Under the pieces are notes generated by a model. That model did no database searches, was not told the DNA's origin, and saw only the letters and a program-made list of their open reading frames with translations. The translations under genes were made by a program, and so were the position numbers. A stretch of 64,000 nt of DNA, taken from the NCBI GenBank assembly GCA_038960095.1, contig CP152425.1, forward strand, positions 1,364,001 to 1,428,000, written 5' to 3'. Shown here piece by piece: positions 26,110 through 34,285 of this stretch. This stretch comes from Symbiodolus clandestinus. GTDB lineage: Bacteria > Pseudomonadota > Gammaproteobacteria > Enterobacterales > G038960095. Each line of letters starts with the position of its first letter. Within the stretch, counting starts at the first letter, position 1.

Positions 26110-26808
26110 TTATAGTTGCAAGATCATTTTTACAAAAGGAATGGTTAATTTGCGTTGTTCAGCAATGGTAGCACGATCAAGCCGATCTAATACACCAAAC
26201 AGGGAGCGTAAATCACGGCGTAATCGTTTTAATAAAAACTGGCCAACATCTTCCGGCAGCTCAAACCCTCGCAAATGTGCACGCCACTGTAGCACGAGCA
26301 GTTTATCCTCATCAGCCAAGGGCTGTAATCGATAGATTGGCCCCCAATCTAGCCGTGAGGCCAAATCAGGCAAAGTAAGTTGCAACTGCCGAGGTGCTTG
26401 ATTGCCAGCAACCAATAGACGACTCTCTCCTTGCTCACGGATCCGATTGTAGAGATCAAACAGCGCTATTTCCCACATCCTATCACCGGCAATCGCCTCT
26501 ATCGTATCAATACAGATCAAGGCCAGCTGTTCCATGCCTTCTAACCACTCCACAGAAAAGCTATGGCGACGATCTAAAGGTAAATAACCGACTGCAGCCC
26601 CTTGAGTAGAAAGCTGCGCACAAGCAGCACGCAAAAGATGGCTACGACCAGCACCTGATGGTGACCAAAAGTAGAGATAACCGCCTGGTTGCTGCAAACA
26701 AGCAGCCACGGCTTCTAGCAGCTGCTGATTATTTCCCGGATAGAAATTACTAAAAGTTTCATCTTCAGGGAAATAGAGCGGTAGTGATAGCTGTTGCGAA
26801 TGATTCAG
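26110..26808 (-). CDS. hda: Hda, regulatory inactivation of DnaA (CTG start)
   Basis: A DnaA-like AAA+ protein that, with the beta clamp, promotes DnaA-ATP hydrolysis. The clamp-binding N-terminus QQLSLPLYFPEDETFSNFYP is present but has no upstream ATG, GTG or TTG in frame before a stop. A CTG at 26808-26806 lies exactly where the known CUG start of E. coli hda falls, with GAGG 5 nt upstream. From it the protein is 232 residues (E. coli 233). AAA+ motifs: SPSGAGRSHLLRAA (Walker A-like), LICIDTIEAIAG (Walker B), LASRLDWGPIYRLQPL, and the Arg-rich C-terminus. Confidence 0.92.
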   Translation of the reverse strand: MNHSQQLSLPLYFPEDETFSNFYPGNNQQLLEAVAACLQQPGGYLYFWSPSGAGRSHLLRAACAQLSTQGAAVGYLPLDRRHSFSVEWLEGMEQLALICIDTIEAIAGDRMWEIALFDLYNRIREQGESRLLVAGNQAPRQLQLTLPDLASRLDWGPIYRLQPLADEDKLLVLQWRAHLRGFELPEDVGQFLLKRLRRDLRSLFGVLDRLDRATIAEQRKLTIPFVKMILQL

Positions 26809-26891
26809 GATTGCCTCAATTGCAGTGGTTTTAATAAATAATAGCTATGGTACACTAGATTTTAAGTGCCAGTTACCGGTTTCAACTTCCA

Positions 26892-28259
26892 GTGATAGAA
26901 TCTACCCCAATAACCTTTACCGAGCCACTCGTATTAACGGTTACGCAGCTCAATCAACAAGTTCAGCAGTTGCTCACACAGCAAGTTGGGACGATTTGGC
27001 TAAGCGGTGAGATCTCCAATTGTAGCCAACCCGCTTCTGGCCACTGCTATTTCACCCTAAAAGATACCCAAGCGCAGGTGCGCTGTGTGCTCTTTTATCA
27101 ACGCCGCAGGCAACTAACGCTACAACCGGAAAATGGCATTCAGGTTTTGATAGCAGCACAAGTAACACTCTATGCCCCTCGTGGGGATTATCAACTAATT
27201 GTTGAAAATTTGCAGCCGCTTGGCATTGGTTTATTGCAGCAACAGCTGGCTCGACTCAAGCAGCAATTATCGGCTGAAGGGCTGTTTCAAGCCCACCATA
27301 AGCAACCTCTGCCTCGCACTCCACAGCGATTAGGTATCATCACCTCTGCCAGCGGCGCGGTACTGCAAGATATTTTGCAGATCTTAAAACGCCGTGATCC
27401 CTCTTTACCCATTGTTATCTATCCTGCTGCTGTGCAAGGGAGCGCCGCTCCCGCTCAACTGGTATGGGCTCTACAATTGGCGGAACAACGACAAGAGTGT
27501 GATGTATTGATCCTGGCTCGAGGTGGTGGCAGTTTGGAAGCTCTCTGGAGCTTTAACGAAATCAGCGTTGCCCGTGCGATCTTTGCTTGTCCGATTCCGA
27601 TCATCAGTGCCATTGGTCATGAAACCGATGTCACCATTGCTGATCTGGTCGCCGACGTACGAGCACCTACCCCATCGGCGGCGGCTGAATTAGTGAGTCG
27701 CGATCAGCAGGCATTATTACAACAGCTCTCTACCTGGCAGCAAACGATGAGCTTGGCTGTAGACTACTTTATTACTCGCCAACGAACGATTTTACAAAAT
27801 AAGCAGCAGCAACTTCATCAATACCACCCCCAACGCCAGGTGCTGCGGCAGCAAACCATAGTATTACAACTCCAGCAGCGCCTGCGCCAAGCAATCGCTA
27901 ATCACTGGCAACAGCAGCGAATGGCCAGCCAACGGTTGCAGCAGCTTTTGTGGCAACGTTCCCCGTTACATCAACAACCGCAACAGCGGTTACAAAAACA
28001 GTGTCACCAATTACAGCACGCCTGGCATCAACACTATCAAGCGCTCCAGCAGCAATTTTCTATTTTGTGTGCAAAATTACAAAGTGCTAGCCCACTAGCC
28101 ATTTTAGCTCGAGGCTTTAGCTTAACGCTCGATCCGCAAGGAAAACCCCTACGCTTTTTGGAACAAATATCAATGGGAGAAACCTTGGAGACTCGGATCA
28201 CTAACGGTTGGGTAACCAGTACTATCACTCATATTACCCAGCAAGTTGACCTCTCATAG
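26892..28259 (+). CDS. xseA: Exodeoxyribonuclease VII large subunit
   Basis: The catalytic subunit of the single-strand exonuclease. 455 residues (E. coli 456). N-terminal OB fold (TIWLSGEISNCSQPASGHCY), nuclease core (LARGGGSLEALWSFNEISVA, ISAIGHETDVTIADLVADVR, APTPSAAAELVS), long Gln-rich coiled coil (residues about 280-400), and C-terminal LARGFSLT. Starts at GTG 26892, divergent from hda. The small subunit XseB is encoded separately at 51052. Confidence 0.95.
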   Translation: MIESTPITFTEPLVLTVTQLNQQVQQLLTQQVGTIWLSGEISNCSQPASGHCYFTLKDTQAQVRCVLFYQRRRQLTLQPENGIQVLIAAQVTLYAPRGDYQLIVENLQPLGIGLLQQQLARLKQQLSAEGLFQAHHKQPLPRTPQRLGIITSASGAVLQDILQILKRRDPSLPIVIYPAAVQGSAAPAQLVWALQLAEQRQECDVLILARGGGSLEALWSFNEISVARAIFACPIPIISAIGHETDVTIADLVADVRAPTPSAAAELVSRDQQALLQQLSTWQQTMSLAVDYFITRQRTILQNKQQQLHQYHPQRQVLRQQTIVLQLQQRLRQAIANHWQQQRMASQRLQQLLWQRSPLHQQPQQRLQKQCHQLQHAWHQHYQALQQQFSILCAKLQSASPLAILARGFSLTLDPQGKPLRFLEQISMGETLETRITNGWVTSTITHITQQVDLS

Positions 28260-28282
28260 ATTGTAAAAACCCGCAGTATTCC

Positions 28283-28630
28283 CTATAAAGTAAAGGATGA
28301 GCCGCAGCCACACGTAGTTTTTGCATTGGGATTATTCACAACAAATCTTGATCCTTCTAACCCCTCTCGATAATCTACTATGGCACCCTGTAGATACTGA
28401 AAACTCATTGGATCGATCACTAAATTAGCTCCGTCAGTCGTGATGAGGATATCACCTGCTTGCACCTTTTCATCAAAAGTAAAGCCATACTGAAAACCAC
28501 TACAGCCACCTCCGGTAATATAGACACGCAAGTTCAATGTTGGATTATTCTCTTCAACTAACAGCTGAAGTACTCGAGCTGCTGCTGCTGTAGTAAAAAC
28601 AAGCTGGTTTTGGGAAACTTCTGAATGCAT
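28283..28630 (-). CDS. erpA: Iron-sulfur cluster insertion protein ErpA
   Basis: A-type Fe-S carrier that delivers clusters to apoproteins such as IspG/IspH. 115 residues with the three conserved cysteines in GGGCSGFQYGF and TTCGCGSSF, and the VIDPMSFQYLQGAIVDY core. Closest to ErpA rather than IscA by length and N-terminus. Convergent with xseA. Confidence 0.92.
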   Translation of the reverse strand: MHSEVSQNQLVFTTAAAARVLQLLVEENNPTLNLRVYITGGGCSGFQYGFTFDEKVQAGDILITTDGANLVIDPMSFQYLQGAIVDYREGLEGSRFVVNNPNAKTTCGCGSSFTL

Positions 28631-28737
28631 GCGTTAAGACCTATCAAAAAACAGTGCTCTATTATCGTTTAAGCGCATTCACAGAGCAAAAAGGAATTAT
28701 AATACAGCAAGTTAGCGATTTCCAAGGCACAGAGGGG

Positions 28738-29460
28738 TTAACACCGCTGAAATAGCAGATCCCATACCCCATGCCCCAGTCGCTGGCCTCGCTGCTCAAA
28801 TTTAGTTAATGCCCGCCATTCAGGTCGTGGCAGGTAACCACCTTGATCAGCAACATTCAGATAACCCGGATGCTGCTGTAACAAATCAAGCATCTGTTGG
28901 GCGTAAGGTAACCAATCAGTGGCTAAATGCAACAAGCCACCCAGTTTCAGTTTACGGTGAGCAAGATCCAGGAACGGTGTTTGGACTAAACGCCGCTTAT
29001 GATGCCTTTTTTTCGGCCACGGGTCGGGGAAAAACAGCTGTAATCGATCGATGCTAGCATCAGGGAGCCGCTCCTCAAAGACGACCTGAGCATCTTGTTG
29101 AATTAACCGAAGGTTGCTGATCCCTGTTTGTTGGGAGGCGGCTAAACAAGCTCCAATTCCAGGTAAATGAACCTCGATACCTAGAAAATTATAGTGAGGA
29201 TAGTTATCAGCCATGGCAACCAAACTATCTCCCCGACCAAAGCCAATCTCAACGACCAAGGGAGCATCACGTCCAAAATATTCCGTCATGGACGTGAGTA
29301 ATGCCTGATCATCAATCCCTATCAGTGGCCAATGGTACTGCCAGGCCCGCTGTTGTCCTGGCGTGAAGCGCCCCTGGCGTCGAACAAAGCTGCGGATCGG
29401 CCGCTGCTTGGTAGATAAAAGCGACAAGGTGCTATCCTCCTGGTTATTTTCGTGACACAA
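28738..29460 (-). CDS. trmB: tRNA (guanine-N7)-methyltransferase
   Basis: Methylates G46 of tRNAs. 240 residues: PIRSFVRRQGRFTPGQQRAW, the SAM loop VVEIGFGRGDSLVAMA, FLGIEVHLPGIGACL, LQLFFPDPWPKKRHHKRRLVQ and TKFEQRGQRLGHGVWDLLF. It begins at a TTG overlapping the possible upstream start of mutY on the other strand; the trmB/mutY divergent pair and downstream yggX-mltC match the enterobacterial order. Confidence 0.94.
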   Translation of the reverse strand: MCHENNQEDSTLSLLSTKQRPIRSFVRRQGRFTPGQQRAWQYHWPLIGIDDQALLTSMTEYFGRDAPLVVEIGFGRGDSLVAMADNYPHYNFLGIEVHLPGIGACLAASQQTGISNLRLIQQDAQVVFEERLPDASIDRLQLFFPDPWPKKRHHKRRLVQTPFLDLAHRKLKLGGLLHLATDWLPYAQQMLDLLQQHPGYLNVADQGGYLPRPEWRALTKFEQRGQRLGHGVWDLLFQRC

Positions 29461-29493
29461 TCAATTTTTTTAGCACAAACTTGTAGTAACCTG

Positions 29494-30579
29494 ATGACTC
29501 GATTGGACTCCTCTTTTGCTTCAAAGCTACTGCTATGGGCTCAGCAGCATGGAAGAAAGGATTTACCCTGGCAACGGGATAGGCAACCCTATTCGATTTG
29601 GCTTTCGGAAATTATGCTGCAACAAACACAGGTTGTTACAGTCATCCGCTATTTTGAGCGTTTCCTTGAGCAATTGCCTAACTTAAGGGCTTTAGCAACC
29701 GCTCCGCTTGATCAGGTACTCCATCTATGGAGCGGTTTAGGTTACTATGCTAGAGCCCGTAATTTACATCGAACCGCACAAATTATACTTCATAAATACG
29801 CCGGGGAGTTTCCACAGGATTTTGCCCAAGTTGCTGCATTACCTGGCATCGGGCGCTCAACGGCTGGTGCGATTTTATCCTTAGCCTTTGGAGAATCTTA
29901 TCCCATTTTAGATGGCAACGTTAAGCGGATCTTAGCTCGCTATTACGCGATTGCTGGTTGGCCGGGCAGCAATCCAGTGGCTCAACAGTTATGGGATCTA
30001 AGTCGTCAAGTAACACCGCAGCAGCAAGCAGGTGACTTTAATCAGGCTATGATGGATTTAGGATCACTGGTTTGCACCCGCCAACAACCGAGTTGCTATC
30101 GTTGTCCACTACAAAAGGGGTGTCAAGCTTATCGTCTACAACGTTGCCAGGAGTATCCCAGGAAACCCCCCAAAACGATTCGTCCTGAAAAACAGGTGTG
30201 GTTCCTTTTGCTACAGTATCAACGGTCTGTTTGGTTGACTCCGCAAGCACCTCATAAACTTTGGGGAGGACTCTTCTGCTTCCCACAATTTTCCAGTGAG
30301 CAAGCGCTTCAACAGTGGTTACAGCAACAGCCCGATAGATATCCAGCTACTATTCATTCACTTCCAACGCTGTCGCATACTTTTACTCATCTGTATTGGA
30401 CCATTCATCCTATACACTGCAAACTTGTTGAAAGACCCAAAAATTTAAGCGAGGGCAGCGGAATTTGGTATCATTTAACGGCTCCTCCCCGTATCGGTTT
30501 AGCCGCTCCTATCCAACGATTGCTACAACAGTTAGCGCTGGATCCAATTATGGCTAATAGCAGTACCCTTAGCTGCTAA
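29494..30579 (+). CDS. mutY: A/G-specific adenine DNA glycosylase
   Basis: Removes A mispaired with 8-oxoG. LPWQRDRQPYSIWLSEIMLQ with the catalytic Glu; helix-hairpin-helix LPGIGRSTAGAILSLAFGES with LDGNVKRIL; the [4Fe-4S] cysteines CTRQQPSCYRCPLQKGC; and a C-terminal MutT-like domain (LWGGLFCFPQF). The ATG at 29494 aligns with the family start; a GTG at 29452 would extend into trmB. About 361 residues, slightly longer than E. coli (350). Confidence 0.95.
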   Translation: MTRLDSSFASKLLLWAQQHGRKDLPWQRDRQPYSIWLSEIMLQQTQVVTVIRYFERFLEQLPNLRALATAPLDQVLHLWSGLGYYARARNLHRTAQIILHKYAGEFPQDFAQVAALPGIGRSTAGAILSLAFGESYPILDGNVKRILARYYAIAGWPGSNPVAQQLWDLSRQVTPQQQAGDFNQAMMDLGSLVCTRQQPSCYRCPLQKGCQAYRLQRCQEYPRKPPKTIRPEKQVWFLLLQYQRSVWLTPQAPHKLWGGLFCFPQFSSEQALQQWLQQQPDRYPATIHSLPTLSHTFTHLYWTIHPIHCKLVERPKNLSEGSGIWYHLTAPPRIGLAAPIQRLLQQLALDPIMANSSTLSC

Positions 30580-30602
30580 CTACTCAGATGGAGTAAAGCT
30601 TT

Positions 30603-30893
30603 ATGTCTGACCGCCAAATTTTTTGTGTTTATTTAAAACGTATCAGCCAAGCCCTATCGGCGCCCCCCTACCCCGGAGTTTTAGGAGAGCGGCTTTATCG
30701 AGAAATCTCCCAAGAAGCTTGGTCTCTCTGGCAAGAGAAACAAACCATGCTAATCAATGAAAACCGGTTAAGTATGCTGAATCCAGACCATCGCCAGCAG
30801 CTAGAGCAATGGATGATCCAATTTTTGTTTGAAGGACAGATGATAACTCCAACCGGTTACATTCCCTTGGTAGCGGATTCTTCTATTCATTAA
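30603..30893 (+). CDS. yggX: YggX, Fe(II)-trafficking / oxidative stress protein
   Basis: 96 residues with the family signature IFCVYLKR, PPYPGVLGERLYREISQEAW, KQTMLINENRLSMLNPDHRQ and LEQWMIQFLFEG. YggX protects Fe-S clusters and supports MutY function in Salmonella/E. coli. It follows mutY by 23 nt in one operon, ahead of mltC. Confidence 0.93.
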   Translation: MSDRQIFCVYLKRISQALSAPPYPGVLGERLYREISQEAWSLWQEKQTMLINENRLSMLNPDHRQQLEQWMIQFLFEGQMITPTGYIPLVADSSIH

Positions 30894-30926
30894 TCTATTA
30901 AGCTAATATCGGAAATCATCTGAATT

Positions 30927-31538
30927 ATGAAGAAACAGTTACTCTTAATTATTAGCCTTTTTCTGCTTGGATCTTGCGGTCGTTCACCGAAGAAACATTA
31001 CCCGGTAACTGCGCAAGTAGGCGCTGCCCGCTACCATCATTTAGTCCGCAAAGCTGCTAAGCGTTACAAAATCCATCCTCAGTTAATTTTGGCGATTATC
31101 GAAGTAGAATCTGGCTTCAATCCACGTGTCGTTGGTTTCCAACGTGGCTTTGGCTTAATGCAAGTAGTCCCTTCTACTGCTGGCCGTGATGTTTTTAAGC
31201 ACCTGAAAAAACGCTCGGATCAGCCGACACGCCGCTATTTATTTGATCCATCCAATAATATTGATGTTGGAACAGCCTATTTACACCTTTTACAAACACG
31301 TTATTTATCAGCCATCAAGCACCCCACCACACAGCAATATGCGATAATTGCTGCTTATAATGGCGGCCATGGAAATCTATTTCGGTTTTTTTCTCACTCT
31401 CCCAAATTAGCTATCCAAGCCATTAACCAGCTCTCTCCCAAACAATTTTATCAGCAAGTAGTAAAAAAATACCATTTACCTTATACCCGCGATTATCTTG
31501 CTAAAGTCGTTCAGGCTCAGAAAAGATACGCCGGATGA
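30927..31538 (+). CDS. Short lytic transglycosylase lipoprotein (MltC paralogue lacking N-domain)
   Basis: 203 residues. Lipoprotein signal (LLIISLFLLGSC), then directly a family 1C/SLT catalytic domain: LILAIIEVESGFNPRVVGFQ (catalytic Glu in xES), GFGLMQVVPSTAGRDVFKHL, NIDVGTAYLHLL and AAYNGGHGN. It is clearly related to the next gene, which overlaps it by 4 nt, but lacks the roughly 150-residue N-terminal domain of MltC. Best explained as a tandem duplication with domain loss. Cleaves peptidoglycan with formation of anhydro-muropeptides. Confidence 0.85.
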   Translation: MKKQLLLIISLFLLGSCGRSPKKHYPVTAQVGAARYHHLVRKAAKRYKIHPQLILAIIEVESGFNPRVVGFQRGFGLMQVVPSTAGRDVFKHLKKRSDQPTRRYLFDPSNNIDVGTAYLHLLQTRYLSAIKHPTTQQYAIIAAYNGGHGNLFRFFSHSPKLAIQAINQLSPKQFYQQVVKKYHLPYTRDYLAKVVQAQKRYAG

Positions 31539-32623
31539 TTCTGCACAGCTGCTGGTTAACTCTGTTAATCAGCTGTTTATTAACTTCCTGCACCCTTCCT
31601 CCTCAAGAAACTACTGTTGCTAAGGATAGCCGTAGCTTTGAAATTTTAATCGGTCAATTAGCCCACCATATTGAAATGCGTTGGGGATCCAATGAGCTGG
31701 TGATCCCAGGGGCTCGGGATTATGTCCGTTACTATGATCACTACCAAACACGATCTCATATTAACTTTCAAAAAGGACTCTTAAGTGTTGAGACCATCAA
31801 AGCTGACAATCCATTAAAACAATTACGCCAAGCCCTGATCCAGCTCTTGTTAATGGGTGAAGAAGCCAGTCTCCTTCCACTTTTTAGTACACAAGAAACA
31901 GTACCCGGTAGTCCCCATCCTTTCCTTATTGGCCAACTTTTAGACCACCATGGTCAATCGATTCAAACCCGAAAACAGGCCGAACAGTTTGTTGACTATT
32001 TACTCAAGCATCAATTAAAAAAGCGGGCAAGCCATTATCAACTTATCTTCATGATACAGTGGCCTCTAGTGCCTGACCATTTTAACCGGCGGGCAAAAAA
32101 ATATTTAAATGGGATAAAAAAGGCGGCGCGGCGCTATCAAGTTGAGGTTCCGTTAATCCTAGCTATTATGCAAACAGAATCAAGTTTTAACCCCTATGCA
32201 GTAAGCCAAAGTCAAGCATTGGGTCTAATGCAAGTCAAGCAAAATGGAGCTGGCCATGATGTATTTATCCATCTCAAACGGCGCCACAGCCAACCCAGCC
32301 GCCGTTATTTACTGGATCCGTTAAACAACATTGATACTGGTACCGCCTACCTACATCTATTACGCACCCGCTACCTTGGAAAAATTCGTCATCCCCTATC
32401 CCAACGCTACACGGTTATTGCCGCTTACAATAGTGGTACTCGCTCTGTGCTGCGAACTTTTTCCTCAGATGAATGCCAGGCAATCGCCTGCATTAACCGG
32501 TTATCTCCCGAGCAGGTATACCAGACTTTACTAACTCACCATCCTTCTGCTCAGACACGCCGCTATCTTTTTAAGGTACAAAAAGCCTACCACTACTACA
32601 CTCAATTACGGATGGCAAATTAA
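31535..32623 (+). CDS. mltC: Membrane-bound lytic murein transglycosylase C
   Basis: 362 residues (E. coli MltC 359). Lipobox LLTSC; N-terminal DUF3393-type domain (SFEILIGQLAHHIEMRWGSN, YQTRSHINFQKG); C-terminal catalytic domain (LAIMQTESSFNPYAVSQSQA, ALGLMQVKQNGAGHDVF, AAYNSGTRSVLRTF, SAQTRRYLFKV). An outer-membrane lipoprotein. The upstream paralogue overlaps by 4 nt, so both are coupled. Confidence 0.95.
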   Translation: MILHSCWLTLLISCLLTSCTLPPQETTVAKDSRSFEILIGQLAHHIEMRWGSNELVIPGARDYVRYYDHYQTRSHINFQKGLLSVETIKADNPLKQLRQALIQLLLMGEEASLLPLFSTQETVPGSPHPFLIGQLLDHHGQSIQTRKQAEQFVDYLLKHQLKKRASHYQLIFMIQWPLVPDHFNRRAKKYLNGIKKAARRYQVEVPLILAIMQTESSFNPYAVSQSQALGLMQVKQNGAGHDVFIHLKRRHSQPSRRYLLDPLNNIDTGTAYLHLLRTRYLGKIRHPLSQRYTVIAAYNSGTRSVLRTFSSDECQAIACINRLSPEQVYQTLLTHHPSAQTRRYLFKVQKAYHYYTQLRMAN

Positions 32624-32633
32624 CGGCTGAGTG

Positions 32634-32671
32634 ATTAAAGGGGGAACAGCTTAATCGGCACCCCTTTTAAT
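32634..32671. terminator. Bidirectional terminator between mltC and hicB
   Basis: ATTAAAGGGGG (32634-32644) pairs with CCCCTTTTAAT (32661-32671), 11 bp with one G-T, between convergent genes. The A/T ends of the stem supply a U-run in both directions. Confidence 0.55.
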
Positions 32672-32709
32672 AGGAGATACCGAAAACAAGGCGTTTAAGC
32701 GATCAACAG

Positions 32710-33141
32710 CTACTTATGGCAACGACTGACTTGCAACCTCAGCTTACGCCCCAGCCGCTGTAGCGCTGACTCGATAGACTCAATTTTTGAGGAGTGCTTT
32801 ACATTGAGCAGGCGGTCAACCTGTGGCAAATGAACACCTAGTAGCCGCGCCAAATCCGTTTTACGAGTGCCAGTCTCAACCATGGCATTCCATAGCGCTG
32901 TTTTAGCCACCACTAATATGGGTAGGGTAATCACATGCTCGTTTTTTTCAGGAATTGAGGCCAGCGGAACAGGACGGCGATGCTCGATATAATCGGCAAC
33001 AGTCTTAACTAAACTGCTGACTACCTTTTCTAAGGCCTGTTCTTGCGTATTACCTCCTGAGACGGTATCAGGTAAGTCACGGCACGTTACTAGGTAAGCT
33101 CCTTGTGTATCCCGTTGTAATTTCACCGGGTAATTGAACAT
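32710..33141 (-). CDS. HicB-family antitoxin-like protein (no HicA found)
   Basis: 143 residues. N-terminal HicB partial RNase H-like fold (DTQGAYLVTCRDLPDTVSGG NTQEQAL) and a C-terminal Cro/C1-type helix-turn-helix (TRKTDLARLLGVHLPQVDRL). In full systems HicA (about 60 residues, mRNA interferase) is adjacent; no such frame is seen on either side. It may be an orphan regulator or a remnant of a TA module. Confidence 0.82.
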   Translation of the reverse strand: MFNYPVKLQRDTQGAYLVTCRDLPDTVSGGNTQEQALEKVVSSLVKTVADYIEHRRPVPLASIPEKNEHVITLPILVVAKTALWNAMVETGTRKTDLARLLGVHLPQVDRLLNVKHSSKIESIESALQRLGRKLRLQVSRCHK

Positions 33142-33631
33142 TGATTCCTCCTGACACTAGTTAAGGAATTTCCAGCATATATGTTTATTATTTCAACTAT
33201 TTTCATCATAATCTTCTGCTATGTTTTACAGTAAATATTCACCATAAATTGGGTTACTTTACGACAATGCCGGGACTACTTTGATCTGTTAATTGCCCTC
33301 TAATAGAATGCTTTACAAGGTAAACACCTTCAAACCAGATAAAGCTAAGAACGCTTGAATAACAAAAAATAACTAATCTTTTAAGTTTGTTATCCAAACA
33401 TTTTTTTAACAAAAATTCATAAAATTATTATCCTTTATAATATGCATATAATACTCATTTTTAACTATTATCATACCTACATACACGCTCTATATGTAAC
33501 AAATTATTTAATAAACGTTAAAGGACTGCGGTAGAGCGGCAATCTCGGCTATTCAAATCTGCTGAAAAATCCATTAGAATGAAAGAGGTAGAGCTGCATT
33601 TATGCTGTATCTGACAGGGAGAGGTTTTGAG
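33142..33631. other. AT-rich intergenic region upstream of uvrY
   Basis: About 490 bp without a gene. Several TATAAT-like boxes at 33437-33455 (TTTATAATATGCATATAAT) probably include the uvrY promoter. No RNA gene recognised. Confidence 0.4.
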
Positions 33632-34285
33632 TTGATTAACATTCTTTTAGTGGATGATCACGAACTGGTACGGACTGGCATCAGACGTATCTTGGGGGAG
33701 ATCAGAGGCATTAACGTCATTGGCGAAGCTAACAGTGGTGAAGAAGCTGTAAAATGGTGCCGCAAGCAGCCAATGGACATCGTGTTAATGGATATCAATA
33801 TGCCTGGTATTGGAGGGATAGAAGCAGCACGTAAGATTCTGCGCTACTCACCAGAAATTCGCATCATCATCTTAACTATGCACACTGAAAATCCTCTCCC
33901 AACTAAAATCATGCAAGCAGGAATGTCTGGCTACTTAAGTAAAGCTATTTCACCTCAGGAAATGGTACACGCCATTCGAACAGTCCACCTAGGCCAGCGA
34001 TATATTGAACCTGCAATCGCTCAACAAATAGCTCTAGATCAACTATCGAGTGATAATAACAGCAACCGGCTGGATCAACTTTCGGAGCGGGAATTGCAAG
34101 TTATGCTAATGCTTACCCAAGGGCAAAAGGCAGTTGATATCGCTCATCAACTAAATCTAAGCCCAAAAACTATCAATAGCTACCGTTACCGAATGTTTCA
34201 AAAACTGAATGTCCATAGCGATGTTGAGCTAACTCATTTGGCTATCCAGCATCATTTAATCAACCCCCGACCCCTACCCACGTGA
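33632..34285 (+). CDS. uvrY: UvrY response regulator (BarA/UvrY, GacA-type)
   Basis: NarL-type regulator: receiver INILLVDDHELVRTGIRRIL with phosphoacceptor in DIVLMDINMPGIGG, and a LuxR helix-turn-helix (LSERELQVMLMLTQGQKAVDIAHQ). Very close to E. coli UvrY, which activates the csrB/csrC RNAs. The TTG at 33632 is chosen because family similarity starts there, E. coli uvrY also uses TTG, and AGAGG lies just upstream; an ATG at 33602 would add ten unrelated residues. The stop overlaps the GTG start of uvrC. Confidence 0.93.
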   Translation: MINILLVDDHELVRTGIRRILGEIRGINVIGEANSGEEAVKWCRKQPMDIVLMDINMPGIGGIEAARKILRYSPEIRIIILTMHTENPLPTKIMQAGMSGYLSKAISPQEMVHAIRTVHLGQRYIEPAIAQQIALDQLSSDNNSNRLDQLSERELQVMLMLTQGQKAVDIAHQLNLSPKTINSYRYRMFQKLNVHSDVELTHLAIQHHLINPRPLPT

